A stretch of DNA of 25,852 bases from Anaerolineaceae bacterium UBA6107 (GCA_002428455.1 DIWL01000032.1:853-26704), one strand, 5' to 3'; positions 13,564-22,777 are shown, numbered from the stretch's first letter. Translations and numbers: made by a program. The notes: a model not told the origin generated them from the sequence alone.

Positions 13564-14325
13564 ATGATGAATGATACGCATATCGAAATCCGCAACCTAA
13601 ACGCATATTACGAACGCAATCAGCAGGCGCTGATCAATGTAAACCTTAAAATCCCCCACCGGCAAATCACCGTTATCATGGGACCTTCAGGCTGCGGGAA
13701 AACGACGCTGCTGAAAACCTTCAACCGCTTCCTGGAGTTGACGGACGGGGCGCGTATCACCGGCGAGGTGTTGATCGATGGTGAGAACATTTACGACCCG
13801 GACAAGGATGTCACCGAGATCCGCAAGAAGACCGGGCTGCTGGCACAGCGACCTTACATGCTGCCGATGTCCATCTACGAAAATGTGGCATACGGGCTGC
13901 GCATTCACGGTGCGAAACATGGCAAGGAGCTTGACCAGGCGGTGCAGCATTACCTTGAAATTGCCGGGCTGTGGGATGAGGTGAAGGACAGGCTGAACTC
14001 GCCTGCCACCAGCCTCTCCATCGGTCAACAGCAGCGTGTCTGCCTGGCGCGTGGGCTGGCAGTGGAACCAGAGATTCTGCTGGGCGACGAACCCACCTCT
14101 GCGCTCGACCCCATCTCGGCGGCAAACATCGAAGCCCGCCTGCTGGACTTGAAGGAGGATTACACCATCGTGGTGGTCACGCACACCCTCAGGCAGGCTA
14201 AACGCCTCGGTGATTATGCCATCTTCATGTACCTGGGTGAAGTGGTCGAGGCAGGACCGGCGAAGGAAGTCTTTGAACACCCCAAGGAAGAACGCACGAT
14301 CGGATACCTGAGCGGGCAGTTCTGA
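13564..14325 (+). CDS. pstB: Pst-like ABC transporter ATPase PstB
   Basis: A 253-residue ATPase. Walker A GPSGCGKTT (about 40-48), the PstB-type NRFLELTDGARITGEVLIDG region, Q-loop LLAQRPYMLPMSIYENVAYG, Walker B ILLGDEPTSALDP and the switch His in VVVTHTLRQAKRLGDYAIFMYLG are all present. The signature reads LSIGQQQRVCLARG instead of LSGGQQQR, with Ile for the first Gly, a mild deviation. The PstB-type features place it in the phosphate-transporter branch. No phoU follows; instead there is a hairpin and a MarR gene. Confidence 0.85.
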   Translation: MMNDTHIEIRNLNAYYERNQQALINVNLKIPHRQITVIMGPSGCGKTTLLKTFNRFLELTDGARITGEVLIDGENIYDPDKDVTEIRKKTGLLAQRPYMLPMSIYENVAYGLRIHGAKHGKELDQAVQHYLEIAGLWDEVKDRLNSPATSLSIGQQQRVCLARGLAVEPEILLGDEPTSALDPISAANIEARLLDLKEDYTIVVVTHTLRQAKRLGDYAIFMYLGEVVEAGPAKEVFEHPKEERTIGYLSGQF

Positions 14326-14340
14326 CCTTGTATTTGTTCG

Positions 14341-14375
14341 CACAAAGCCCCGAGAAACGCCTCTGAGGCTTTGTG
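14341..14375 (+). terminator. Terminator-like hairpin after the Pst-like operon
   Basis: CACAAAGCC (14341-14349) pairs perfectly with GGCTTTGTG (14367-14375), with a 17-nt loop. The following T-run (ATTTTT near 14390) is weak and displaced, so it may be an inefficient or Rho-assisted terminator. Confidence 0.5.
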
Positions 14376-14403
14376 CAGGATTATGGAGATTTTTGGAATC
14401 TAC

Positions 14404-14453
14404 TTGACATGGCTAAGTCCCCGTAGTATAGTTCGCCATCGTACTATATGGCG
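14404..14453 (+). promoter_or_regulatory. MarR-gene promoter with two nested inverted repeats
   Basis: TTGACA (14404-14409) and TATAGT (14427-14432) are 17 bp apart. TATAGT-N10-ACTATA (14427-14448) overlaps the -10 box, and CGCCAT-N8-ATGGCG (14434-14453) lies just downstream, up to 7 bp before the start codon. Both are perfect inverted repeats and fit MarR-type operators for autoregulation. Confidence 0.7.
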
Positions 14454-14460
14454 AGGGTGC

Positions 14461-15012
14461 ATGGAAGTAAGTAGAGCAAAACTTAATGAAGCTGATTATC
14501 AACAGGCGCACGAGCGCCTGTTCGAAATGGCCGCAGGGCAGGACATTCGGGGGATGGAAATTGCCCAGGCTATCCGCATCGTGGGCAAGCTAATTAACCT
14601 CGCTGTAGCTCATTCATTGGAGGCTCACGACCTTTCCGGTCCACGCCTGGGTATCTTGCTGATGTTGTACATGGAAGAAGAGAAGGGAAACACGACCGGT
14701 ATCAACCCGACCCGTCTCAGCCATTATCAGCATGTGAAAAAGAACACTACCACTTCGTTGCTTAAGGGGCTGGAGGAAAGCGGACTGGTTGAACGCGCGC
14801 CGCACCCTGTCGACCGGCGCGCCACCCTCATCCGCATCACACCAGCAGGGCGCGAACTGGTGCGTTCTGATGCCCCGCTGCGATTCAAGTTCATGGACCA
14901 GCTCACCTCCGGACTCACGGAGGGGGAGCGCGACCAGTTGATCCTGTTATTGAATAAACTGCGGACATCGCTGATCCCTTACACCAAACCTGAAATTTTA
15001 CAAAAACGATGA
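14461..15012 (+). CDS. MarR-family regulator of the ABC exporter
   Basis: The ATG at 14461 is chosen because it follows GAGGG and the promoter; an upstream in-frame extension to 14371 would run through the -35 and -10 boxes. The 183-residue protein has a winged helix-turn-helix: LSHYQHVKKNTTTSLLKGLE as the recognition region, ESGLVERAPHPVDRRATLIR as the wing (with the conserved D-x-R), then ITPAGRELV. It probably represses itself and the downstream exporter genes, releasing them on drug or lipid binding. It is 30 bp from the first exporter gene. Confidence 0.85.
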   Translation: MEVSRAKLNEADYQQAHERLFEMAAGQDIRGMEIAQAIRIVGKLINLAVAHSLEAHDLSGPRLGILLMLYMEEEKGNTTGINPTRLSHYQHVKKNTTTSLLKGLEESGLVERAPHPVDRRATLIRITPAGRELVRSDAPLRFKFMDQLTSGLTEGERDQLILLLNKLRTSLIPYTKPEILQKR

Positions 15013-15042
15013 CCGTACTAACTTCCTGGAGGAATAATTTAT

Positions 15043-17286
15043 ATGCTGCGAACCATTAAGTATCTGAAACCTTATGCCCTGACGGTGGTGGTGGCGATCC
15101 TGCTGCTATTTGTCCAGGCGATCGCGGAACTATCCCTGCCGAATTACATGTCGGATATCGTCAATGTCGGTATCCAGCAGGGTGGAATTGAAAATGCCGT
15201 ACCGCAGGTAATCCGAAGCTCCCAACTGGAGAAGATGTACATTTTTATGACACCGGAGGAAAAAAACTCCATTCAGTCTGCTTATGACCTTCTCACTCCC
15301 TCCGCAGCGAATTATGCTGCGATAACCAAGAAATTCCCGGCAGCTACAGAAGGAGAGGTTTATGTTTTGAAGGATCTCTCCAGCGAAGAGATCGATGCGC
15401 TCAACCCGATTACCGGTAAGGCGCTGCTGGCGGTCTATACACTGGAACAAGCCAGTGCGGATCCGGCGAAGATGGCTGAATTAGGTCAGATGACTGGTAT
15501 GGAACTACCCCAACTGCCGGCGGGAACGGATATTTTCGCGCTCCTTCAGCAAATACCGGCGGAACAGCTTCAACAGATAGTCGACGCGGTGAGTGAGCAA
15601 TTTGCGTCCATGGACAGCAGCCTGATCACCCAATCGGCTGCCGAGGCGGTGAGGGCGGAAAATGAGGCTCTCGGCGCTGATCCGCAGAGCATTCAGACCA
15701 ATTACATTTTGCGGGTTGGCGGGATGATGCTGCTGGTCTCAGTCGTGATCGTTGTCAGTGTCATCCTCAACAGCCTGCTTTCTTCGCGCGCCGGCGCTGG
15801 TGCCGCGCGTGACATGCGGCGCGATGTTTTCAGCAAGGTAGAGAGTTTTTCAAAGGCCGAATTCGAAACGTTTTCCACGGCTTCATTGATCACCCGCTGT
15901 ACCAATGACATCACACAAGTGCAGATGGTCATTATCATGATGCTACGGTTGGTCTTTTACGCCCCCATTATGGGGGTTGGCGCGATCATTCTGGCTGTGC
16001 AGAACAGCCCTTCCATGACCTGGATCATTGGTCTTGGTGTGGCGGTGCTGCTCTCGATCATCCTGACCATCTTTTCCATTTCGCTGCCCAGGTTCAAGCG
16101 CATCCAGGCTTTGATAGATCGCATCAACCTGGTGACTCGAGAGAGCCTTTCAGGGCTGATGGTAATCCGTGCTTTTAACACCCAGAATTTTGAACTGGAA
16201 CGATTTGACAAAGCCAATGTTGATCTGACGGAGAATAATCTTTTTGTCAACCGCGTGATGGTGGTGATGATGCCGGCTATGACGCTGATCATGAACGGGC
16301 TTTCGCTGCTCATCATCTGGGTGGGCAGCCACCAGGTGGCGGCTTCTGCCATACAGGTGGGCGATATGATGGCGTTCCTGCAATATGCCATGCAGGTGGT
16401 TTTCTCCTTCCTGATGATGTCGATGATGTTCATCATCCTGCCACGCGCTACTGTTTCAATCCGCCGCATTGACGATGTGCTCAAGGTAGACCCCGTAATC
16501 AAGGATCCGGAAACCCCCAAGCCTTTCGATCAGAAGAGTATGGGGCTGGTGGAGTTCCGTAATGTCTCCTTCCGCTATCCACACGCTGAAGAAGATGTGC
16601 TGTGTAACATCAGTTTCACCGCCAAACCCGGCGAGACGACTGCCATCATCGGGTCAACCGGCTCGGGCAAGTCGACGGTGGTCAATCTCATTCCGCGCTT
16701 CTTTGATGTGACGGATGGTGCGGTTTATATCGACGGACGGGATGTGCGCGAAGTCACGCAAGTCGACCTGCGAAAACGCATTGGATACATCCCCCAGAGA
16801 GGCGTCCTCTTCTCTGGCACAATCGAAAGTAATTTGCGCTACGCCGATGAGAACGCGACAGAGGAGGAGATCAACCAGGCGGCGGAAACTGCACAGGCTT
16901 CCAGTTTTATCGCTAAAATGGAAGGAGGGATGGACGCACCCGTCTCACAGGGCGGCACGAACGTCTCGGGCGGTCAGAAGCAGCGGCTTGCCATCGCGCG
17001 AGCGCTGTTGAAAAAACCGCCGATCTATATCTTCGATGACGCGCTTTCTGCACTGGATTTCAAGACCGATGCAGCACTGCGGCGCGCACTGAATAAAAGT
17101 ACCGAAAAGAGCACTATGATCATCGTCACCCAACGCGTTTCAACCATCAAGAATGCTGAACAGATCGTTGTGCTGGATGAAGGGGAAATAGTCGGCAAAG
17201 GAACACACGACCAGTTGATGGAAAGCTGTGAAACCTACCGCGAAATGGTCTCCTCCCAACTGACCGGAGAGGAGCTGCTGCGATGA
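15043..17286 (+). CDS. Heterodimeric ABC exporter subunit 1, degenerate ATP site, large external domain
   Basis: A 747-residue half-transporter. After the first membrane helix (about 12-34) comes an external domain of about 185 residues (about 36-222) before the second helix, as in BmrD-type subunits. The ATPase domain has Walker A GSTGSGKST (about 536) and a canonical signature VSGGQKQRLAIARAL. Walker B reads YIFDDALSALD, with Asp instead of the catalytic Glu, and the switch reads VTQRVSTI, with Gln instead of His. It therefore supplies the degenerate Walker site and the good signature, pairing with the next gene as in TM287/288 and BmrCD. GGAGG lies 11 bp before the start. Substrate is unknown; the MarR neighbour suggests a drug or lipid. 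Confidence 0.85.
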   Translation: MLRTIKYLKPYALTVVVAILLLFVQAIAELSLPNYMSDIVNVGIQQGGIENAVPQVIRSSQLEKMYIFMTPEEKNSIQSAYDLLTPSAANYAAITKKFPAATEGEVYVLKDLSSEEIDALNPITGKALLAVYTLEQASADPAKMAELGQMTGMELPQLPAGTDIFALLQQIPAEQLQQIVDAVSEQFASMDSSLITQSAAEAVRAENEALGADPQSIQTNYILRVGGMMLLVSVVIVVSVILNSLLSSRAGAGAARDMRRDVFSKVESFSKAEFETFSTASLITRCTNDITQVQMVIIMMLRLVFYAPIMGVGAIILAVQNSPSMTWIIGLGVAVLLSIILTIFSISLPRFKRIQALIDRINLVTRESLSGLMVIRAFNTQNFELERFDKANVDLTENNLFVNRVMVVMMPAMTLIMNGLSLLIIWVGSHQVAASAIQVGDMMAFLQYAMQVVFSFLMMSMMFIILPRATVSIRRIDDVLKVDPVIKDPETPKPFDQKSMGLVEFRNVSFRYPHAEEDVLCNISFTAKPGETTAIIGSTGSGKSTVVNLIPRFFDVTDGAVYIDGRDVREVTQVDLRKRIGYIPQRGVLFSGTIESNLRYADENATEEEINQAAETAQASSFIAKMEGGMDAPVSQGGTNVSGGQKQRLAIARALLKKPPIYIFDDALSALDFKTDAALRRALNKSTEKSTMIIVTQRVSTIKNAEQIVVLDEGEIVGKGTHDQLMESCETYREMVSSQLTGEELLR

Positions 17287-19154
17287 GCCAGAATACTGCA
17301 CCCATAAAACGAGATCAAGGAGTTCACCGTGGGCCTTTGGGGGGTGGACCTGGGATGATGCGCGGTGGTGAGAAAGCGCGCGATTTCAAGGGAACGATGA
17401 AGAAATTGCTCCATTATCTCAGCCCTTATAAAGTCTCGTTCATCATCGTGTTTGTTTTTGCCATTGCTTCAACGGTGTTCAATATCATCGGACCCAAGAT
17501 ACTTGGCAAAGCGACAACGAAACTGTTCGAGGGAGTGGTCAGCCAAATCGCAGGAACAGGCAACGGGATCGACTTTGAGTACATTGGCAATATCCTGTTG
17601 CTGCTGGTGGGACTCTATATCGCCTCCTCAGTATTCAGTTTTATCCAGGGCTGGGTCATGACCGGGGTTTCGATGAAAATCACCTACCGCCTACGGAAGG
17701 AGATCTCCGAGAAGATCAACCGTCTTCCGCTGCGCTACTTTGATTCAACCAGCCAGGGGGAGGTGCTTTCGCGGGTGACCAACGATGTGGATACGGTCAG
17801 CCAGACACTGAACCAGAGCCTGACGCAAATCATCACGTCGGTCATCACGATGGTGGGGGTACTGGTGATGATGTTCTCGATCAGCTGGCTAATGACGCTG
17901 GTGGTTATGATCATTCTGCCCATCTCGGCTGTTTTTATCGGTATCATTGTAAAGAATTCCCAAAAATACTACAAGCAGCAGCAGGAATACCTGGGGCACG
18001 TGAACGGGCATGTGGAAGAGATGTTTGGCGGGCACATCGTGGTAAAGGCTTTCAATGGGGAGAAACGCAGTATTGAAAAATTTGATGGCTTGAACAATAC
18101 GCTGTACAGCTCCGCCTGGAGATCCCAGTTCATTTCAGGGTTGATGATGCCGATCATGAACTTTGTCGGCAACCTGGGTTACGTGGCTGTAGCGGTGCTA
18201 GGCGGTGTGCTGGCTTTCCGCAATCTAATCACGGTGGGCGACATCCAGGCGTTCATACAGTATGTGCGCAACTTTACCCAGCCAATCACACAGATTGCCA
18301 ATGTTTCCAACGTCCTGCAGCAGACTGCAGCGGCTTCAGAGCGGGTGTTTGAGTTCCTGGCGGAAGCGGAAGAACCGCCTGATACCACCAACCCGGTTGT
18401 CCTGGAAAGCGCGCGCGGACATGTGGAGTTCCGCAATGTGCATTTTGGCTACACTCCTGAGAAGACCATCATCAACGATTTTTCCGCGGAAATCCAACCC
18501 GGTCAGAAGATCGCGATCGTTGGCCCGACCGGTGCCGGCAAGACGACAATGGTCAAGTTGTTGATGCGTTATTATGATATTCAAAGCGGTGCCGTCCTGG
18601 TGGACGGGCATGATATACGTGATTTCACCCGCGAGGGACTGCGTGACAAGTTTGGCATGGTGCTGCAGGATTCCTGGCTCTACAACGCGACGATCATGGA
18701 GAACATCCGTTATGGCAGACTGGACGCCACTGACGAAGAGGTCTACCAGGCAGCGCGGATCGCCAATGTTGACCACTTCATCCGCACCATGCCCGATGGT
18801 TACAACATGATGCTCGATGAGGAAACCTCAAATATCTCACAGGGTCAAAAACAGCTGCTCACTATCGCGCGGGCGGTGCTCTCAAAGCCGAATATCCTGA
18901 TCCTTGATGAAGCGACCTCGTCTGTTGACACGCGCACCGAAGTGCTCATTCAGAAGGCGATGGATAACCTGATGCAGGGACGCACCTCCTTCATCATCGC
19001 TCACCGTCTTTCCACGATCCGCAATGCAGATCGCATCCTGGTGATGAACAAGGGAGATATTGTAGAGCAGGGGACGCACACAGAGCTGCTGGAGAAGAAC
19101 GGATTCTACGCCGGTATTTACAACAGCCAGTTTGAAGAAGCTGATATTTACTAA
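17283..19154 (+). CDS. Heterodimeric ABC exporter subunit 2, catalytic ATP site
   Basis: A 623-residue half-transporter whose ATG overlaps the partner's stop by 4 bp. A Gly/Arg-rich N-terminal tail of about 40 residues precedes six membrane helices. The ATPase domain has Walker A GPTGAGKTT (about 413), Q-loop VLQDSWLYNATIMENIRYG, an altered signature ISQGQKQLL in place of LSGGQ, Walker B ILILDEATSSVD with the catalytic Glu, and switch IIAHRLSTI with its His. It thus supplies the working Walker site, while its poor signature faces the degenerate site of the partner. This complementarity supports a single asymmetric exporter. Confidence 0.87.
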   Translation: MSQNTAPIKRDQGVHRGPLGGGPGMMRGGEKARDFKGTMKKLLHYLSPYKVSFIIVFVFAIASTVFNIIGPKILGKATTKLFEGVVSQIAGTGNGIDFEYIGNILLLLVGLYIASSVFSFIQGWVMTGVSMKITYRLRKEISEKINRLPLRYFDSTSQGEVLSRVTNDVDTVSQTLNQSLTQIITSVITMVGVLVMMFSISWLMTLVVMIILPISAVFIGIIVKNSQKYYKQQQEYLGHVNGHVEEMFGGHIVVKAFNGEKRSIEKFDGLNNTLYSSAWRSQFISGLMMPIMNFVGNLGYVAVAVLGGVLAFRNLITVGDIQAFIQYVRNFTQPITQIANVSNVLQQTAAASERVFEFLAEAEEPPDTTNPVVLESARGHVEFRNVHFGYTPEKTIINDFSAEIQPGQKIAIVGPTGAGKTTMVKLLMRYYDIQSGAVLVDGHDIRDFTREGLRDKFGMVLQDSWLYNATIMENIRYGRLDATDEEVYQAARIANVDHFIRTMPDGYNMMLDEETSNISQGQKQLLTIARAVLSKPNILILDEATSSVDTRTEVLIQKAMDNLMQGRTSFIIAHRLSTIRNADRILVMNKGDIVEQGTHTELLEKNGFYAGIYNSQFEEADIY

Positions 19155-19177
19155 CCTGTTCCGCGAGTAGTTCAAAA

Positions 19178-19204
19178 CCCCTACCGATCGGTAGGGGTCT
19201 TTTA
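19178..19204 (+). terminator. Intrinsic terminator after the exporter operon
   Basis: CCCCTACCGATCGGTAGGGG (19178-19197) is a perfect 20-bp palindrome followed by TCTTTTA. Confidence 0.85.
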
Positions 19205-19254
19205 CGTAAGCACTCCCTGGTATCAAACTTGACCGTCACAAGCCCCTCAAGTTG

Positions 19255-19263
19255 TGGCATAAT
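19255..19263 (+). promoter_or_regulatory. Possible extended -10 promoter of the wec genes
   Basis: TGGCATAAT is an extended -10 type element 31 bp before the wecC start codon. A TTGACC at 19229 is 23 bp away from the hexamer, too far for a standard -35, so the assignment is weak. Confidence 0.3.
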
Positions 19264-19294
19264 CATTCAAAACACACTCACACAAGGAAAATGA

Positions 19295-20581
19295 ATGGAT
19301 TTCCAGCATATTTGTGTCATCGGTTTGGGTTACATCGGTTTGCCGACTTCCAGCATGTTCGCCCGCAACGGTGTACGCGTAACCGGCGTTGATATCAACG
19401 AACGGGTGGTCGCGAGCCTGCGCCAGGGAAAGGTGCACATTTTTGAACCGGGCTTGAACGAGATGGTGAAAGAAGTACTGGATAACGGCACGCTGCAAAT
19501 TACCACCAGCCCAGTGGAAGCAGACGCCTTCATTATTGCTGTCCCGACACCTTTCTACGAGGACAAGAAAGCCGACCTCAGTTACGTACAGTCTGCAGCT
19601 GAGTCGATTTTGCCGGTGCTGCGCCGCGGAAACCTGGTGGTGCTGGAATCCACTTCACCCCCGCTGACCACGCGTGACGTGGTCAAACCCATCCTTGAGC
19701 GGTCAGGCCTGGTGGCGGGAAGAGATTTTTTGCTGGCTTATTCGCCTGAGCGGGTGCTGCCGGGTCAGATCATGCAGGAACTGGTCGAAAACGCGCGCGT
19801 AATTGGCGGAATCGATGAGGCATCCGCACTGGCTGGCGGCGACCTGTACCGTATCATTGTCAAGGGCGAGATTGTCCTGACCGATTCCACAACTTCTGAG
19901 ATGGTCAAATTGATGGAAAATACTTACCGCGATGTGAACATCGCGATCGCCAACGAGTTCTCACGCCTGGCGGACCGCTTTGGTGTGGATGTCTGGGAGG
20001 CGGTGAAGATCGCCAACCTGCATCCGCGCGTACGCATCCTCAACCCGGGCCCCGGGGTGGGTGGGCACTGCATCGGGGTCGATCCCTGGTTCCTGGTGGA
20101 AGCTGCACCGGACATCACGCCGCTGATCCATACCGCCCGCCAGGTGAACGATGATCAGCCGGCGTTTGTGCTGGAGACACTCAAGCAACTGATTCCCGAT
20201 CTGAAAGGGAAACGCCTGGCCTTGCTCGGGCTGGCATACAAACCGGATGTGGATGACCTGCGAGAAAGCCCGGCAATAGAGATTGCGCATCACCTTGTCA
20301 AAGCCGGTGCGGTCGTGAAGGCTTACGAGCCCTTCCGTACGAACTACCCGCTGGCAGGGGTCACCATGACCACCAACCTTGCGGAAACCATTAACGATGC
20401 AGAAGCGATCCTGCTGCTGGTGGGACACGCGCAATTTAAGGGACTGGATCCGCTTGAGACCGCCCGGATGACACCGGCCAGGCTGGTGCTGGATGCTGTA
20501 AATGGCTGGTCACGCGAGGCGTGGCACGCGGCCGGGTTTACTTTTGAGCGGCTGGGAGACAGGAAGCACTCCATACGATGA
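19295..20581 (+). CDS. wecC: UDP-N-acetyl-D-mannosamine dehydrogenase
   Basis: Oxidises UDP-ManNAc to UDP-ManNAcA with two NAD+ in the cytoplasm, for a surface polysaccharide. The 428-residue protein has the N-terminal Rossmann motif VIGLGYIGLP (8-17), AVPTPFYEDKKADLSYV, the ESTSPPLTT and YSPERVLPG segments, the linker helix with EMVKLMENTYRDVNIAIANE, and the catalytic Cys259 in GPGVGGHCIGVDPW. The C-terminal domain has LGLAYKPDVDDLRESP. All catalytic features look intact. AAGGA lies 7 bp before the ATG. It overlaps wecB by 4 bp, the usual pairing for this pathway. Confidence 0.9.
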   Translation: MDFQHICVIGLGYIGLPTSSMFARNGVRVTGVDINERVVASLRQGKVHIFEPGLNEMVKEVLDNGTLQITTSPVEADAFIIAVPTPFYEDKKADLSYVQSAAESILPVLRRGNLVVLESTSPPLTTRDVVKPILERSGLVAGRDFLLAYSPERVLPGQIMQELVENARVIGGIDEASALAGGDLYRIIVKGEIVLTDSTTSEMVKLMENTYRDVNIAIANEFSRLADRFGVDVWEAVKIANLHPRVRILNPGPGVGGHCIGVDPWFLVEAAPDITPLIHTARQVNDDQPAFVLETLKQLIPDLKGKRLALLGLAYKPDVDDLRESPAIEIAHHLVKAGAVVKAYEPFRTNYPLAGVTMTTNLAETINDAEAILLLVGHAQFKGLDPLETARMTPARLVLDAVNGWSREAWHAAGFTFERLGDRKHSIR

Positions 20582-21717
20582 AGCCCATACGTGTGCTTTC
20601 CATTTTTGGCACCCGCCCCGAAGCCGTGAAAATGGCTCCGGTGGTCAGGTCGTTGAACGCGGATGCGCGCATTGAGTCGCGCGTTTGCGTCACCGCGCAG
20701 CACCGCGAAATGCTGGATCAGGTACTGGAACTTTTTACAATCCAACCTGATTATGACCTGGACCTGATGCGACCGGACCAGACGTTGGCGAACCTGACCG
20801 CGGAGATTTTTACTCACATTGACCCGGTGCTGGAGAGTGTTAAACCGGATTGGGTGCTGGTTCAGGGGGATACCACCACCGTGATGGCCGCTTCCCTGGC
20901 AGCGTTTTATCGCGGGATCAAGGTGGGGCACGTTGAAGCGGGACTGCGCACCGGCGATAAACACCAGCCTTTCCCGGAAGAGATCAACCGGCGTTTGACC
21001 AGCGTAATCGCGGACCTGCATTTTGCCCCGACAGGATTAAGCAGGAACAACCTGCAGCGGGAAGGGATACCCGATTGGCGCATCAGGGTGACCGGTAATA
21101 CCGTCATCGATGCCCTGGATATGATCGTAAATGCACAAGCACCCGCGCAAGTGATGGAGTGGTTGAACGAGTGGGGGATCGGTGCAAATGATCGCCATTT
21201 GATCTTGGTGACCGCGCACCGGCGCGAAAATTTTGGCCAACCCATCCGGCAGATCTGCACGGCGATCAAAACGCTCGCGGAGTTGTACCGGGATCATGTG
21301 CATTTTGTATATCCAGTGCACCTTAACCCGCATATTCAGAAGCCTGTGCACGAAATCCTGGACGGGCAGCCCGGGGTCAGCCTGATCCAACCGGTGGATT
21401 ATCTTTCTCTTGTTCACCTGATGAAGAACGCCCACTTTGTACTGACCGACTCCGGAGGGATCCAAGAGGAAGCCGCCGGGTTGGGTAAACCCACCCTGGT
21501 ATTACGCGAGGTGACCGAAAGACCCGAAGGCGTGGAAGCCGGTGTGCTTAAACTGGTTGGCGCGGATGCCGCTGCCATTGTTCGCGAAGCTACCAAATTA
21601 ATGGAAGACGGTGAAGCTTATACCGCCATGTCTCGCGCATCCAACGTATTTGGTGATGGCAAAGCCGCCGCCAGGATCGTTGACGCCCTGGTTAATTTCA
21701 CCGAGCAATCCGTTTAA
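20578..21717 (+). CDS. wecB: UDP-N-acetylglucosamine 2-epimerase (non-hydrolysing)
   Basis: Converts UDP-GlcNAc to UDP-ManNAc, the substrate of the preceding dehydrogenase. The 379-residue length equals the family norm. Motifs seen: FGTRPEAVKMAPVV (10-23), QGDTTTVMA, GHVEAGLRTGDKHQPFPEE, the allosteric/active region LVTAHRRENFG, YPVHLNP, LTDSGGIQEEAAGLGKPTLV and LREVTERPEGVEAG. No key residue appears lost. The ATG overlaps the wecC stop, so the two are made together. Confidence 0.92.
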   Translation: MKPIRVLSIFGTRPEAVKMAPVVRSLNADARIESRVCVTAQHREMLDQVLELFTIQPDYDLDLMRPDQTLANLTAEIFTHIDPVLESVKPDWVLVQGDTTTVMAASLAAFYRGIKVGHVEAGLRTGDKHQPFPEEINRRLTSVIADLHFAPTGLSRNNLQREGIPDWRIRVTGNTVIDALDMIVNAQAPAQVMEWLNEWGIGANDRHLILVTAHRRENFGQPIRQICTAIKTLAELYRDHVHFVYPVHLNPHIQKPVHEILDGQPGVSLIQPVDYLSLVHLMKNAHFVLTDSGGIQEEAAGLGKPTLVLREVTERPEGVEAGVLKLVGADAAAIVREATKLMEDGEAYTAMSRASNVFGDGKAAARIVDALVNFTEQSV

Positions 21718-21736
21718 TTCGCTAAAGGATAGTATT

Positions 21737-22753
21737 TTGACTCCGCAGCCAAAAAAGATCTGCATCCTGCCCGCCAGGCTTGGACTGGGAGGTCCGGCCT
21801 CATTCCAATCTGGTCTGATCAATTCATTCAAAGCCCGGGATCTGGAAGTGACCCATGACCTGCTCGACCTTTCAGTTGCAGCGATCCTGTTGTTTGGTGC
21901 GGCGCGAAACCTGGGGGTGGTCAGGCAGGCGCAAAGCCGCGGGGTCAGGGTGGTGCAGCGCTTAAACGGCATGAACTGGGTGCACAAAAAAAAGTACATC
22001 GGATTGCGCCATTTTATCAAGGCTGAGGCAGGAAATTTAAAGTTACGCGCTGTGCGCAAAATGGCGGATCGGGTGATTTACCAGAGCCAGTTTGCGCGGG
22101 AGTGGTGGGAGCGGGAACACGGCGTGTTGACCAAGCCCCAGTCGGTCATCCACAACGGGGTTGATATTGATTTGTTTACCCCGCAACCGGAACACAAACC
22201 GGTCGATCGTTATCGTTTGTTGATGGTGGAAGCGCATCATGGAAGTGGTTACGATGAGGGTTTGCGTTCAGCGTTGCAGCTGCTGCAAAGACTTGAAAAC
22301 CGGCTCGATATGCCGTGCGAACTGGCCGTGGTAGGGGACGTTCCCCCGGAATTGCAGCGACAATTGAAAAGACCCGGGGTCACCTGGCTGGGAGTGGTGA
22401 AACACACGGAAATCCCAACGATCGACCAGACAGCGCACCTCTTCTTTTCCGGGGACATCAACGCGACCTGCCCGAACGCGGCGCTGGAGGCTATGGCTTG
22501 CGGATTGCCGGTGCTTGCGTATGACACCGGGGCGATGCGTGAACTTGTACCTCCGGAGGCAGGTCGGGTAGTCCCATACGGGGGAAACGTATGGGAGTTG
22601 GCGGAGCCGGATGGTGTTGCCCTGGCGGATGCCGCGCAGGAGATCCTATCCGGGCAGGCGCAATACAGCCTTCAGGCACGCCAGCACGCGGTTGAGAATT
22701 TTAATATTCGTGATGTTGCTGATAAGTATCTGGAAGTATTATTGGGTGAATAA
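21737..22753 (+). CDS. Family 4-type glycosyltransferase
   Basis: The TTG at 21737 is chosen as start, with AAAGGAT before it. The open frame begins at 21611 inside wecB, but those extra residues are out of keeping with the family. The 338-residue protein starts KKICILPARLGLGGPASFQ, a typical donor-side glycine loop of GT-B enzymes, and carries NAALEAMACGLPVLAYDTGAM near residue 250-270, the nucleotide-sugar binding site of GT4 enzymes. It probably transfers a sugar in the polysaccharide that uses ManNAc or ManNAcA. The gene ends at a strong terminator. Confidence 0.75.
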   Translation: MTPQPKKICILPARLGLGGPASFQSGLINSFKARDLEVTHDLLDLSVAAILLFGAARNLGVVRQAQSRGVRVVQRLNGMNWVHKKKYIGLRHFIKAEAGNLKLRAVRKMADRVIYQSQFAREWWEREHGVLTKPQSVIHNGVDIDLFTPQPEHKPVDRYRLLMVEAHHGSGYDEGLRSALQLLQRLENRLDMPCELAVVGDVPPELQRQLKRPGVTWLGVVKHTEIPTIDQTAHLFFSGDINATCPNAALEAMACGLPVLAYDTGAMRELVPPEAGRVVPYGGNVWELAEPDGVALADAAQEILSGQAQYSLQARQHAVENFNIRDVADKYLEVLLGE

Positions 22754-22777
22754 CCGGTAAACGGAACGCGGACTGAT

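Noticed and set aside
12909..13595. 228-codon minus-strand frame antisense to pstA
   Set aside because: Antisense to a clearly conserved permease, with a His/Gln/Arg-rich composition typical of a shadow frame.
19229..19263. TTGACC/CATAAT as a standard promoter before wecC
   Set aside because: The 23-bp spacing is too long; only an extended -10 element is kept, with low confidence.
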